Notes: a model not told the origin generated them from the letters alone. DNA of 62,507 nt from an uncultured Verrucomicrobia subdivision 3 bacterium (GCA_903888765.1 CAISVF010000322.1:1-62507), one strand, 5' to 3'; shown: positions 52,763 to 62,025, numbered from the stretch's first letter. Program-made: numbers and translations.

Positions 52763-53679
52763 GGCGTGTAACGCAGCCCCAGCAAGCTAAGCCCCCAGAC
52801 AGCCGCGATCAATAATCCGGCCAGGGCCAGAGGACGATAGTAATCAACCCAATCCGAGGTCACTTGTTTGAACTTGGCTTTCTGCATGCCGTCAATTTCA
52901 TGAAACACCATCGATAACGCGCCTTGATCAGCCGCTTGAAAAACCTTTCCTGCGGTGAGCGCCGCAATCGTATAAATGCCATCCGCACCAAATCCGCCAG
53001 CGTCATTCCCAATCAGGATAGTAAACACCCGGATCCTGGCCGCAGCGAGCTGCTGGCCAATTTGCCGATCACGTCCGCCGCTAAAATCGCCGCTGCCGCC
53101 ATCGGTGATGAGGATCACCGCGCGATCCCCTTCCTTCGTGCGCACGAGGCGCTCCCGGCAACCTTCCAGCGCGCGGGCAATCAGGGTGCCGCCAAACCAG
53201 GGCAACTGGCGGGCCGACTGCACAAACGGCAAGACGTTGCGGATGGCGGAAAGCTCCTTCGTTGGCGGGAGCCAATGCAAGTATTCCGAGCCAAAAACCG
53301 TCAGGCCAAAGGCGTCGCCCTTACGATATTCACAAAATTGACGGGCGGAAGTCATGGCGGAATCAAAGCGCGTTGAACGACCGAACGGCATGGACATCGA
53401 TCCCGACATATCAAGGCAGATGATGATGTTATTCAAAATGCGCTCATCCTCCGGCGGCGCAGACCGGCGCGGACCGGCCAGCATCAGCACCGCCACCGCA
53501 AGCAGCAAGGCGGGCAGCATTTGCGCGAGATTTACCAGCGCACGCAGCTGCCGGCCTTCGCGCTGCCGGCCATAATCAAAAGGCAGGATCACGGGATGTC
53601 CGCGCCGGGTCCATTGCCAGAAAGCCCAGACCACCGGCAGCCCGAGCAACCAGAGCACCCATGGATGATGAAAACTCAA
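52756..53679 (-). CDS. vWA-domain membrane protein (BatA-like)
   Basis: The 307-residue product begins SFHHPWVLWLLGLPVVWAFWQW after a probable TTG start at 53679, the usual BatA N-terminus. A second helix (LPALLLAVAVLMLAGP) follows, then a vWA domain with intact metal site CLDMSGSMSMP near residue 88, GGTLIAR and ILITDGGSGDFSGG near 188, and a C-terminal helix (LALAGLLIAAVWGLSLLGL). The TTG overlaps the stop of the upstream gene as TTGA. A longer open frame to 54066 runs antisense-like through that gene and is not credible. Confidence 0.82.
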   Translation of the reverse strand: MSFHHPWVLWLLGLPVVWAFWQWTRRGHPVILPFDYGRQREGRQLRALVNLAQMLPALLLAVAVLMLAGPRRSAPPEDERILNNIIICLDMSGSMSMPFGRSTRFDSAMTSARQFCEYRKGDAFGLTVFGSEYLHWLPPTKELSAIRNVLPFVQSARQLPWFGGTLIARALEGCRERLVRTKEGDRAVILITDGGSGDFSGGRDRQIGQQLAAARIRVFTILIGNDAGGFGADGIYTIAALTAGKVFQAADQGALSMVFHEIDGMQKAKFKQVTSDWVDYYRPLALAGLLIAAVWGLSLLGLRYTPW

Positions 53680-54512
53680 GTCGCACCCCCCGTCAGGGCC
53701 GCCGGTGCCGGCAAATGCCGATACGGTTCCAACAGCGCACTCACCTCTGCTGCTGAAGCACCGGCTCGCTGGTGCAACCAGTGTTCCAGCGCGCGTAAAA
53801 ATTCGCCAGCCTGCGCATGGCCCCTCAGATAGACGAGCGCATCCGCCATGCGCTGATCGGGCAGATTTAATTTCTCCCGCCAGAAACCGATAAATAAGCG
53901 CTCGAGCTGCGCCTGGCCGTCCAGCGACAGTTTGCCCGCGGCAGCGGCTTCCACCAGCGGACCCATGCGCTGGGCAAAGGATGACTCGGGCAATCTCGTT
54001 ACTGGTACCACCACGAGGCGTTTTTTCCGATACGACCAGATGAAAATCCCGATCCCACCCACCCATGCCGCCCCCAGCGAACCCAGAAAGACCCGATAGC
54101 CGCCAAGGAATGGAAATTGCCCGGGCGTGAACGACGTGAGTTGACCACTGTGGCTTTCGGGCAACACGGCCGCCACGCGAATCCGGAACGTGCCGAGCTC
54201 CCCGGGGCGGCTACCATCGGGATAGACCAGATAATCGGACAGCTGATAATCGCCCGGCTCCATGCCAATATAAGAAAAATTGTAACGCTGTCGGTGGTCA
54301 GCGGTCGCACTGACAGATTCAATGCGCAAAATCAATTCCGTGCGGTCATCCAGCGGCAACAAACGATAGTCAGGCCGGGGTAAATCCAGCATGATGCGCC
54401 CTTCAATCCCGATGGCATGCCCGGCTCCGGCTCCATTGGTCGCCTGGGAAAATCCAGAATTAGCGGCCAGAAACAGTAACGCAGGCAACCATAGATAGCA
54501 CCGACAGGTCAT
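53676..54512 (-). CDS. Membrane protein between DUF58 and vWA genes (DUF4381/BatD-like)
   Basis: The 278-residue product has a signal peptide (YLWLPALLFLAANSGFSQA), an extracytoplasmic beta-rich domain (residues about 35-140, with RYNFSYIGMEPGDYQLSDYLVYPDG), one membrane helix (GSLGAAWVGGIGIFIWSY near 150) and a helical cytoplasmic tail with HWLHQRAGASAAEVSALL. The placement between DUF58 and the vWA pair is that of DUF4381 or BatD-type subunits. It overlaps both neighbours by 4 bases. Assignment rests mainly on position and topology. Confidence 0.65.
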   Translation of the reverse strand: MTCRCYLWLPALLFLAANSGFSQATNGAGAGHAIGIEGRIMLDLPRPDYRLLPLDDRTELILRIESVSATADHRQRYNFSYIGMEPGDYQLSDYLVYPDGSRPGELGTFRIRVAAVLPESHSGQLTSFTPGQFPFLGGYRVFLGSLGAAWVGGIGIFIWSYRKKRLVVVPVTRLPESSFAQRMGPLVEAAAAGKLSLDGQAQLERLFIGFWREKLNLPDQRMADALVYLRGHAQAGEFLRALEHWLHQRAGASAAEVSALLEPYRHLPAPAALTGGAT

Positions 54513-55366
54513 CCCATCCTCCTGGTTCCACCCCGCGATTTCATGAAATGACGCAGGCGCGGCAATACCGGCTGGTCGGTGCGCAGGTGCAAATAATCCA
54601 CGCCGGCGCGAGGCAACGCGTGGGCTTCAGCGTCGCCAAACCAGCGACTTTTTCCATGGGCAACAAAAGCCCGCCCGGTTTCCGCCTCGACCGCGCGATA
54701 AATTCCGCCACCGGTCTGGCCACGCTCCGCCGGGTCTTCGAAGTGCAGGATCATGCAGTCATGCTCGTGGGCCATGAGCTTAATGGCGGGGATGGCATCG
54801 AGATCATGCAAGTCGCTCAACACAATAAACAGGCAGCGCTGTTCGACACGCGGAATCAGCTCACGGATGCGGCGACCCAGGGTCGTCCCTTCAACCAAGT
54901 GATAGCGCCGGAGCTGATGCATCCATTGCATAACCGAATTGCGCGCCAGCGTCGGCGGATGGTGCAGGCTGCGTTCCCCCACGGTCATCAAACCAACAGG
55001 ATTCATGTGATCGACAGCGGCCAGGGCAAGGCCGCCGGCTATCTGCACCGCCCAGGCGTATTTGCTCAGGCGCTGCGAGGAAACACACATGGAGGCCGAG
55101 GTATCCAGCAGCAAATAAACCGGCATCTGGCGGGGCGCCTCGTATTCCTTGACGTGAAATTTCCCCGTCCGCCCCGTCATCCGCCAATCAATGAACTTCA
55201 CCGGGTCGCCCGGCTGATAAAGCCGCGATTGGACATACTCAATGCCCGCACCGAGAAACGGCGAGCTTTCCTGACCATAGCTCAGCGCATTGGCCAGCCG
55301 ACGCACCGCCAGCTCGAACTGGCGGGCGTCGAGCGGGTCATGCGGGGGTTGGGCGGCCGGGTTCAT
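54509..55366 (-). CDS. DUF58 (vWA-like) protein
   Basis: The 285-residue product has the DUF58 signature YQPGDPVKFIDWRMTGRTGKFHVKEYEAPRQMPVYLLLDTSASM near residues 54-98, where a degenerate metal site DTSASM sits. It is followed by FIVLSDLHDLDAIPAIKLMAHEHD near 185. DUF58 genes follow moxR in most Bat-type operons, as here (66 bases after the moxR stop). I chose the ATG at 55366; an in-frame Met four codons earlier is possible. Loosely, the family links AAA+ remodelling to vWA partners at the membrane. Confidence 0.88.
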   Translation of the reverse strand: MNPAAQPPHDPLDARQFELAVRRLANALSYGQESSPFLGAGIEYVQSRLYQPGDPVKFIDWRMTGRTGKFHVKEYEAPRQMPVYLLLDTSASMCVSSQRLSKYAWAVQIAGGLALAAVDHMNPVGLMTVGERSLHHPPTLARNSVMQWMHQLRRYHLVEGTTLGRRIRELIPRVEQRCLFIVLSDLHDLDAIPAIKLMAHEHDCMILHFEDPAERGQTGGGIYRAVEAETGRAFVAHGKSRWFGDAEAHALPRAGVDYLHLRTDQPVLPRLRHFMKSRGGTRRMG

Positions 55367-55444
55367 GGGGATCACCACGCGGGGTCTTTAAACCATGCGG
55401 ACAGAAATAAATACGAATGAGGCAGCTGCATTCGCGGGTGGGGT

Positions 55445-56416
55445 TCAACCAAGTTTCTGCAGGATTTCTTCCAGCACCTGCGCCGGTTTACGGCCTTCGG
55501 CCAAGGCTTCGTAGCTCAAGCGGATACGGTGCAGCACCACATCTTCGGCCAGCTGAAACAAATCCTCCGGCACCACATAATCGCGCCCAAAGACATATGC
55601 GCGCGCGCGCGCCGCCTGAACAACGGACAAACCGGCGCGCGGCGAACAGCCCAGCTCGATATTCGGATGCGTGCGCGTAAGCCGGACAAATTCCACACAA
55701 TGTTTCATGAACACGTCGCTGACATGCACCTGCTGGACCGTTTCCATGGCCTTCGTTAAATCTTCCAGATGACAGACCGGTTCACCCGCAATCATGTCAA
55801 ACGCGGTCTTGGGCATGGCGCCGGCTTCTGTGCGCTTCAGTCCCATGTTGACCTGCCGGCGCAAGACTTCCTCCTCCTGAACCGCCGTCGGGTAAGTCAG
55901 CCGGTGGCACAACATGAAACGGTCCAGTTGCGCTTCGGGCAATTCAAACGTGCCGGCCTGTTCAATCGGATTCTGCGTGGCAATCACAAGAAACGGCACG
56001 GGCAGCGGGTAACTCGCATTACCGATGGTGACCTTGCGTTCCTGCATGGCTTCGAGCAAAGCGCTTTGCACCTTGGGCGCAGCGCGGTTGATTTCATCGG
56101 CCAGCAGCAGGTTGGTGAACACGGGGCCCTGATGCGTGCGGAATTTACCCGTGGCCTGATCCAGCAATTCCGAGCCCAGGATATCTGAGGGCAGCATATC
56201 GATAGTGAACTGCACGCGGCTGAATTTGAGATCCACCGCCCGCGCCAGCGCATTTACCAGCAAGGTTTTGGCGATGCCCGGGACGCCCAGCAATAGCAAA
56301 TGGCCACCGGTCAGCAGAGCAATCATCATGCGCTCCACCACGGTATCCTGGCCGACAACGACTTCCGCAACCCGCTCACGCACGGCCGGAACAAAATGAC
56401 GATGGTTATGCTTCAT
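55445..56416 (-). CDS. MoxR-family AAA+ ATPase
   Basis: The 323-residue product has Walker A GVPGIAKTLLVNALA near residue 43, Walker B LLLADEINRAAPKVQSALLEAMQE near 106, sensor I ATQNPIEQAGTFELPEAQLDRFM near 147 and arginine-containing GCSPRAGLSVVQAARARAYVFGRDYV near 255. These are definitive for MoxR ATPases, which act as chaperones for vWA proteins. It heads the operon that runs to 45919. Its promoter should lie in the 142-base gap before 56559. Confidence 0.95.
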   Translation of the reverse strand: MKHNHRHFVPAVRERVAEVVVGQDTVVERMMIALLTGGHLLLLGVPGIAKTLLVNALARAVDLKFSRVQFTIDMLPSDILGSELLDQATGKFRTHQGPVFTNLLLADEINRAAPKVQSALLEAMQERKVTIGNASYPLPVPFLVIATQNPIEQAGTFELPEAQLDRFMLCHRLTYPTAVQEEEVLRRQVNMGLKRTEAGAMPKTAFDMIAGEPVCHLEDLTKAMETVQQVHVSDVFMKHCVEFVRLTRTHPNIELGCSPRAGLSVVQAARARAYVFGRDYVVPEDLFQLAEDVVLHRIRLSYEALAEGRKPAQVLEEILQKLG

Positions 56417-56558
56417 AAAATCAATAAGAGGACAAAATCATTGAGACAATCTTCCACCAGCTGCGCAAATGATAATGACCATTCTACCCTGGCCTGGCAA
56501 TGCCGGTTTTAATCCAGGTCCCGGGCCGGCGGGCAAGCATGGCGGCACCGGCCAAAGG

Positions 56559-57980
56559 CTATGGGCTAGCGGCGCCGGCAGTCCGGCTCGGGCGGGGCAC
56601 CGGCATTTGGGCCCCGACCTCCTTGAGCCACGCATCCAGCCGGGCACTTAATTCCAGCCGTTGGCCGGGCTGGGCTGCCGCCAGGTCGTTTTTTTCTGAC
56701 AGGTCGGAGGCCAGATCGTAAAGCTCCTCGCGGCCCGTTTCGTAAAAGCGGATCAGCTTCCAATCGCCGACACAGGCGACGCTGTAGGGTGAAATTTTTC
56801 CACCATTCCAATAGTGCGGATAATGCCAGAACAATTCCCGGTGCGGCGGCAGCCGGTCTCCGCGCAGCAACGGCACCAAGCTCACGCCATCCAACGCGGT
56901 CCGGCTGGCAAATTTTTCAGCGCCAACCAGTTCGAGCAGCGTGGGGAAAAAATCCATCGTGATGACCGGGAGCTCGCAAACGGTTCCGGCGCGCGTCACG
57001 CCCGGCAGATTGACGAGCAGCGGCACGCGCAACCCGCCTTCGTAGGCCGAGCCTTTGCCATTGCGCAGCGGATAATTGGAAGTGGCCGCCGGCTGGCCAA
57101 AATGGACGGCTCCGCCATTGTCGGAAGTGAAAATCACGAGGGTGTTTTCCGTCAAATGCAATTCCGCCAGCTTTTTGACAATGCGCCCGACACTATCATC
57201 CACACTTTTCAGCATGGCGGCATAAACCACATTGCTTTGACCGTCGGCGCCGGGCCGGTCGGCGACGGCATCTATCAATTCCGGTTTGCCCATGAGGGGT
57301 GCATGAACGGCATAATGGCAGAAGTTGAGGTAAAATGGTTTGTCCTGATTCGCCTCAATAAATTGCAGCGCCTCGTCCGTCAGCTGGTCAGTTAAATAAT
57401 CACCCGCGTGCCCACCGCGCGCCGCCAGACCGGGAACGCGATTAGGTTGATTCGTCCCGCCATACGGCCAGAAATAGGATGCGGGATGGCCGGTTTCGCC
57501 ACCGGCAATATTGGTGTCAAAACCCTGATGCTGCGGCAGATAGTCACCGCCCCCGAGATGCCATTTGCCCAGATGCGCTGTGGCGTAGCCGCGGTTTTTG
57601 AGCGCGGTCGCCAGCGTGGTTTCTGCCAGCGGCAACTGTTGCTGCCAGTCGGGAATTTTAAAACGGCTGTTCTTGGGCGCGCCTTCGCCGGCAATCCAAT
57701 CCGTGAGGTGGAGCCGCGCGGGATATTTTCCGGTCATCAAAGCCGCCCGCGTTGGCGAGCACACGGCGCAGGCCGCATAGGCCCGGGTAAACCGCATGCC
57801 GCTGGCGGCCAGTGCATCAATGTGAGGAGTCTGATAAAAGCGACTGCCAAAACAACCGCCGTCGGCCCACCCCATGTCATCAATCAGGAGGAAGACGATG
57901 TTCGGCATTTTGGCCAACACATCAGCCTGCTGGCTGGCGATCAGCCATCCCAAGGCCAGCCATCGAATTGTTCGTTTCAT
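56559..57980 (-). CDS. Exported sulfatase
   Basis: The 473-residue product has a signal-like N-terminus (MKRTIRWLALGWLIASQQADVLA). It has metal-binding Asp34-Asp35 in LLIDDMGWADGGCFGS, formylglycine Cys74 in CSPTRAALMTGKYPARLHLTDW, GKWHLGGGDYLPQHQGFDTN near 137, YLNFCHYAVHAPLMGKPELI near 225 and FTSDNGGAVHFGQPAA near 288. The TGKYPARLHLTDW pattern sets it in a large PVC/Bacteroidetes subgroup distinct from the 38-46 kb cluster. It lies 142 bases upstream of moxR on the same strand. No formylglycine-generating enzyme is nearby. Confidence 0.92.
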   Translation of the reverse strand: MKRTIRWLALGWLIASQQADVLAKMPNIVFLLIDDMGWADGGCFGSRFYQTPHIDALAASGMRFTRAYAACAVCSPTRAALMTGKYPARLHLTDWIAGEGAPKNSRFKIPDWQQQLPLAETTLATALKNRGYATAHLGKWHLGGGDYLPQHQGFDTNIAGGETGHPASYFWPYGGTNQPNRVPGLAARGGHAGDYLTDQLTDEALQFIEANQDKPFYLNFCHYAVHAPLMGKPELIDAVADRPGADGQSNVVYAAMLKSVDDSVGRIVKKLAELHLTENTLVIFTSDNGGAVHFGQPAATSNYPLRNGKGSAYEGGLRVPLLVNLPGVTRAGTVCELPVITMDFFPTLLELVGAEKFASRTALDGVSLVPLLRGDRLPPHRELFWHYPHYWNGGKISPYSVACVGDWKLIRFYETGREELYDLASDLSEKNDLAAAQPGQRLELSARLDAWLKEVGAQMPVPRPSRTAGAASP

Positions 57981-58155
57981 ATTATACGTGAGGTGAACTG
58001 GTTAAGTATCGGCTGCTCAAGGCGGGTTCGTCCACTCCCAATTGAACCCCGGTCCTTTAAAAGGCTCCTGATGCCGAGGAGGGCCGGCGTGATTTCTAGC
58101 TGATACGGTTGCTCCGCAGTGCAGGCGGCCCCGCTTGCCGGGGAACATCCGAACG

Positions 58156-58198
58156 AATTAAGATAATAATTTATTATAATTAATATTGTTTATAATCA
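58156..58198. other. AT-rich block in a 1-kb gene-free stretch
   Basis: About 43 bases are almost entirely A and T (for example ATAATAATTTATTATAATTA), sharply different from the GC-rich surroundings. It lies about 180 bases upstream of the sulfatase start at 57980 and could be an upstream promoter element or DNA-unwinding region. The surrounding stretch 57981-59011 holds no gene I can support; it contains this block and the two 10-bp repeat sets listed separately. Confidence 0.4.
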
Positions 58199-58380
58199 CG
58201 CGGATTTGGCGATCGATTATCCGGGGCGATTCCGGTTTTCCCGGGCAGTCATAGGCTACCGCTACCGGGTCGGAAAAGTTTCAGTCCCTGTTTTCTAACC
58301 GCTTTTCCCGGGTTTTGCCTCTCCGGAGTGGAGTAAATATGACGATGCTTTTTTTATGGGTATTTTTAAGCTCGATAAAT

Positions 58381-58420
58381 GGCGGGTTTTGGCGGGTTTT
58401 GGCGCATTATGGCGGGTTTT
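58381..58420 (+). repeat. 10-bp tandem repeat, four units (GGCGGGTTTT type)
   Basis: The units read GGCGGGTTTT, GGCGGGTTTT, GGCGCATTAT and GGCGGGTTTT without spacing; TGCGCGTCGT follows as a possible degenerate fifth unit. The period of 10 bases places each copy on the same face of the helix. A reverse-strand frame across it is a low-complexity artefact. Confidence 0.75.
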
Positions 58421-58560
58421 TGCGCGTCGTTTTTTTGCGCGCCAGGTTAAAAATACCTTTTTCCTATATTTCTGCTCAACAGCCATAAACTGCCGCTACC
58501 AGGGTTGCAGAACGGCAAAACTTTATTTTCACCCAAGTCTTTTGGGATTTGGCCCTCTGG

Positions 58561-58600
58561 AGATGACCAGAGATGACTAAAGATGACCAAACGTGACCGA
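58561..58600 (+). repeat. 10-bp tandem repeat, four units (AGATGACCAR type)
   Basis: The units read AGATGACCAG, AGATGACTAA, AGATGACCAA and ACGTGACCGA without spacing. The period is again 10 bases but the sequence is unrelated to the set 140 bases upstream. The most changed unit is at the right end. Confidence 0.75.
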
Positions 58601-59011
58601 AAATTAAATTTTCCGGTTTTTGGTCGGCTCCAGCACCCCGAAAAGGCACTAAAGGTGAATCCGCTTTGGCGAGGCGTCAATTATCAAGCGAGGATGGCAG
58701 GACGGCAGGACGGAAAATTCCGTTCCTGTGTTCCAGCACAGAAAGGCCATGCGAAAAGTTCGGAAACCCGGAACCGCCCAAGGTGGTTCCGGTTGTCAAA
58801 GATCGAGTTTGAGCCTTAATCGAAAAGTCCGGATGCCTTCAAAAATTCCAACTGTAAAAGGCGGTTCGGACACATCGAACAGAATCCAATAATGACGACA
58901 CGAAGATACCACAAAGCCAATCCGCAGGCCAATTTTTTTGAAATCGTTTTGGGCGAAGGATCCGGGGTGATTTGCTGCGAGTGGAGATTCCTGATAGGTT
59001 TAAACCATTGC

Positions 59012-59467
59012 ATGATTTTCATTTCCCGCATCTACATAATGGTTTGGTGCGCCGGGTTGATCGCCTGGTGCTCCGCATGTTCCACGATGCATCCGGAGTT
59101 CAAGGCCAATTCCAATGCCGATGTCATCCAAGGCACTGGCGGGGAGATGCATCCGGCAGGTAATGGCATTGAAGTTTACACCGTGGGATCGCCCGCCCGA
59201 AAATACCGGGTGGTTGGCACGGTCGAGATGGCGCGGTCCAAGCAGCAGCATCCCGGATTTTTAAGGGATTTGACCGCAGGCAGCCTGAAAAGCGATCCGG
59301 ACATGGAAGATGCCCTGGTGGAACAGGCTAAAAAGCAGGGTGGCGATGCGGTGATCCTGGCACCGCCGGAACGGGTGGCAGGGGCCGCAAATCCGGATGC
59401 CGGTTTTGCTGCCCCGGAGATCCAGTGGCGTCACACCAAAGCCTACGTACTGCAATTTGTAAATTAA
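59012..59467 (+). CDS. Small probable lipoprotein
   Basis: The 151-residue product begins MIFISRIYIMVWCAGLIAWCSAC; the hydrophobic stretch ending in a Cys-Ser-Ala-Cys segment looks like a lipoprotein signal, with the mature part starting at one of these Cys residues. The mature domain contains VGSPARKYRVVGTVEMARS and DALVEQAKKQGGDAVILAPPERV, a pattern seen in small YbjQ/Spy-like or DUF4156-like lipoproteins, although I cannot name the family. An internal Met at 59039 is an alternative start. The upstream frame to 58892 lacks a signal peptide. Confidence 0.6.
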   Translation: MIFISRIYIMVWCAGLIAWCSACSTMHPEFKANSNADVIQGTGGEMHPAGNGIEVYTVGSPARKYRVVGTVEMARSKQQHPGFLRDLTAGSLKSDPDMEDALVEQAKKQGGDAVILAPPERVAGAANPDAGFAAPEIQWRHTKAYVLQFVN

Positions 59468-59607
59468 TGGCCAAAGTGGCACAAGGTGCCGGCAAAGTTC
59501 CGGCCCGCCTTCATTTTGGAGGCTGAAGCGGCGTGAACGCCGCGACCCGCTTGCGCCCCCGTTTTCCCCTGGCGTCTCCGGGTTGAAATATTGCATTCCG
59601 TCACATT

Positions 59608-60450
59608 TCAGAAAAACCCGGTGCCATTATGGTGGCGGTCCGGTTCTCCGGGCGGTCCGTCCCCTGAGCGGATTTCGCGATGCCCCGCGCCGCCCGCGCT
59701 CCAGTTGCTTTCCCGGGCAGCCAATTCAGCGAGCAAGGCAGCCTGGCTGGCATAGCGGGTAAAACCAGCGGGCATTTGAAACCATTCCTCCGGCAGGGGT
59801 TGCGCCCGGGCTCCCGCCAACAGCAAACGGCAACCCGAGGTTCCATCCAAGGAAACGACTTGCGATGGCAAATACGGGGGCGTTTTTGAGGTGGACGCTT
59901 GAACCGTTTGCTTCTCACCCGCAGCATTGGCCGCAACGACTTCCACCAGCCCGGCACCGGGACGTTCGCCGGAAGTTTTAGCGAGGATATTGGTGAACCG
60001 TCCTGAGCCATCCAAGGCGGCGCAGCCTTGCAAAGCCTCGCAAAAAAACCAACCGCTGCAGGTTTGGGCATCCCAAATGACCCCGAACTGGTTGGCCGAG
60101 TCCGCCTTGGATTTTCCCAAAGTCATTTCCAAACGAAGGCACTGCTCCCGCACCAACAGCCGGGCGTGCCAGGGTTCGGTTGCCTGGCCGGTGGCGTTCC
60201 AGGCAACGGTGGCCTCGGCGGTATAACTGCGGCTGTTCGTTAAACAAATCCCCGCCGGCCCGGTGAGCACTCCGGTCAGTTGCGGCAATACCAGGCCCAT
60301 ATCCGATTCTATTTGCACGATGGCGGAGGGATGGTGCGCACACCCGGAGCTCAAAGACATTATTAACGCCAGCCCCGGAACGATCAGGCCGAGGCTTCGC
60401 CAGCGGCGCAACGTGCCAAAAGCCAAGGGGCGAAGATTTATCCACATCAC
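59608..60450 (-). CDS. Hypothetical lipoprotein
   Basis: The 280-residue product has a basic N-terminus, a hydrophobic helix and a lipobox LSSGCAHH (Cys at about residue 37). The mature part is beta-rich (SYTAEATVAWNATGQ, RLEMTLGKSKAD) and could adopt a LolA/LolB-like or DUF4292-like half-barrel, but this is only a fold impression. The gene is convergent with the small lipoprotein gene at 59012-59467. No operon partner is evident. Confidence 0.6.
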   Translation of the reverse strand: MMWINLRPLAFGTLRRWRSLGLIVPGLALIMSLSSGCAHHPSAIVQIESDMGLVLPQLTGVLTGPAGICLTNSRSYTAEATVAWNATGQATEPWHARLLVREQCLRLEMTLGKSKADSANQFGVIWDAQTCSGWFFCEALQGCAALDGSGRFTNILAKTSGERPGAGLVEVVAANAAGEKQTVQASTSKTPPYLPSQVVSLDGTSGCRLLLAGARAQPLPEEWFQMPAGFTRYASQAALLAELAARESNWSAGGAGHREIRSGDGPPGEPDRHHNGTGFF

Positions 60451-60520
60451 TTTCTAATACCACGTCCATAGGACCAGATGCAAGCGGCCCTAACTTAACT
60501 TTTGCTATAGGGAACCAGTG

Positions 60521-60548
60521 ATTTAACCACGGATGGACACGGATAAAA
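60521..60548 (+). repeat. CACGGAT-type dispersed intergenic repeat
   Basis: The sequence AACCACGGATGGACACGGAT contains two CACGGAT copies in 16 bases. Sequences of this form recur between genes in many PVC and Bacteroidetes genomes and generate spurious HPCPSVV-type peptides on the opposite strand, as happens here. The rest of the gap 60451-60842 shows no gene. Confidence 0.45.
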
Positions 60549-60842
60549 GCAGGGGAGAAAGTCCGTCGCACTCCGGAAGATTGATGGTGGGCGGAGAGGT
60601 GTGACTTGATGGGGAGGAGGACCTCCTGACCAGCCCGCGTTGTGCCAAAGCGCCAGGGGGCTGACGCAGTCCAAGTCGCGGCGCGAGGCGCGCAAGCGAA
60701 TAAGGTGGCTAGAAACCGCAAGCAAGCTGTTGGAATACAAATACCGTAATAAAGGTGTTTATTTTGTTTGTGGATGGCGACGTTTTCCCAGTATGGTTAT
60801 AAATATTTTTAATTCATCCAGCCAATCATGTGCAAACATCCT

Positions 60843-61511
60843 ATGTCAAATAATCCCGTTAAAATCGTCATCGTTGATGACCATGAGGTGCTCATGGAGT
60901 CGCTCGCCACCTGGCTGGACAGCCAGCCGGAATTTAAGGTGCTGGGTCGCGCCCAGGACGGTGCATCCGGATTGAAACTTTGTTTGGAGACGCACCCGGA
61001 TCTGGTCCTGGTGGATGTCGCCCTGCCCGGTGGGGACGGAATCGAATTGGTGGAAAGGCTGCAGCAAGAATTGCCGGCGCTCCGCGCGCTGGTCATGTCC
61101 GGACATCAGGATCACCATACGATCTGGCGGATTTCGCGCAGCGGCGCCCAGGGCTACCTGGAAAAGAACGCTCCGCTCAAATTGCTGAAGCAAGCCATCA
61201 AACTGGTGGCGGCCGGCGGCTGTTTTTTCAGCCGGGAATTTCAGAAAATTTCCCAGGAATGCCAGAGCGATCCGGAGGCCTTTCCCAATTTGGTATCCAA
61301 GCGGGAACAGGAAGTTTTAAAATACGTGGCGCAAGGCTGGACGGATGAACGCATTGCCGAGGCGATGAAAATCAGCGCGGGAACCATCATGGTCCATCGG
61401 AAAAATATCCGGCAGAAACTGCGCATTCATAATGACCGGGATATGATGGCTTATGCGCGGAAATGGGGCTTGGGGGTGGATCTGGCCAGCGCTTCACTGG
61501 CGGCTGCGTGA
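60843..61511 (+). CDS. NarL/FixJ-type response regulator
   Basis: The 222-residue product has a receiver domain (acidic pair in VIVDDHEVLMESL, phospho-acceptor Asp in DLVLVDVALPGGDG near residue 58, Thr/Ser position MSGHQD, Lys in YLEKNAPL near 110). It has a C-terminal LuxR-type helix-turn-helix (SKREQEVLKYVAQGWTDERIAEAMKIS and GTIMVHRKNIRQKLRI). I chose the ATG at 60843; an in-frame Met five codons earlier is less likely. No histidine kinase is adjacent, so it is an orphan in this window. Its targets cannot be told. Confidence 0.92.
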   Translation: MSNNPVKIVIVDDHEVLMESLATWLDSQPEFKVLGRAQDGASGLKLCLETHPDLVLVDVALPGGDGIELVERLQQELPALRALVMSGHQDHHTIWRISRSGAQGYLEKNAPLKLLKQAIKLVAAGGCFFSREFQKISQECQSDPEAFPNLVSKREQEVLKYVAQGWTDERIAEAMKISAGTIMVHRKNIRQKLRIHNDRDMMAYARKWGLGVDLASASLAAA

Positions 61512-62025
61512 CCGTTAATAATCTCCCAGTGCTTGGTTTTGCCGGAGCGCCAGGATAAATATTCCAGCGCTGAGGTTTCGGGTCTGCATCCCGGTGGGCC
61601 CCGTTAATGCCGGTCGAATCACCCACCCGCCATATAAGAGGTCGTCTGAAAAGTCAAAATGGTTCAATGTTCATACCATGACAATAGTATGGCAAACCGT
61701 GCCGGCCCCGGAGTTCAGCCCACTGGATAACCGGATTGTGTGCGCCCTATCCAGGGCACCCGACTTGCGCAAATGAGACGAAGGAAAAAACCACCCCGCA
61801 ACGCATGCGCCGCCGGGCAGCAATCGAGGCGGCGCTGTGGAAAAGTCATCGGCGAGCCGATTTGAGCCACATAACCACAGAAAGCCAAACGGGCCTGGTA
61901 CTGGAGGGTTCGCAGCCGGAGCGAACCATGATCAGGGTCAGTTGAGGTAGTATGGTCTGCCCCTGATGCTGGAGCATAAACCCGCCTGCCAACAAACCCT
62001 GGCTGACGAGCCGGGTACTTTGCTC
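61512..62025. other. Gene-free stretch
   Basis: I see no credible gene. A 176-codon minus-strand frame (62245-61715) has Arg/Ala/Gly-rich, non-protein-like composition and no family match. There is no clear terminator after the response regulator stop at 61511. Confidence 0.4.

Noticed and set aside
53680..54066. N-terminal extension of the BatA-like protein to 54066
   Set aside because: It runs out of frame through the preceding gene and lacks hydrophobic or vWA features. The family N-terminus SFHHPWVLW begins at the TTG at 53679.
58295..58486. 63-codon minus-strand gene with RRAKTRHNAPKPAKTRH
   Set aside because: The Lys/Arg/Pro repeat is the translation of the 10-bp tandem DNA repeat and is not protein-like.
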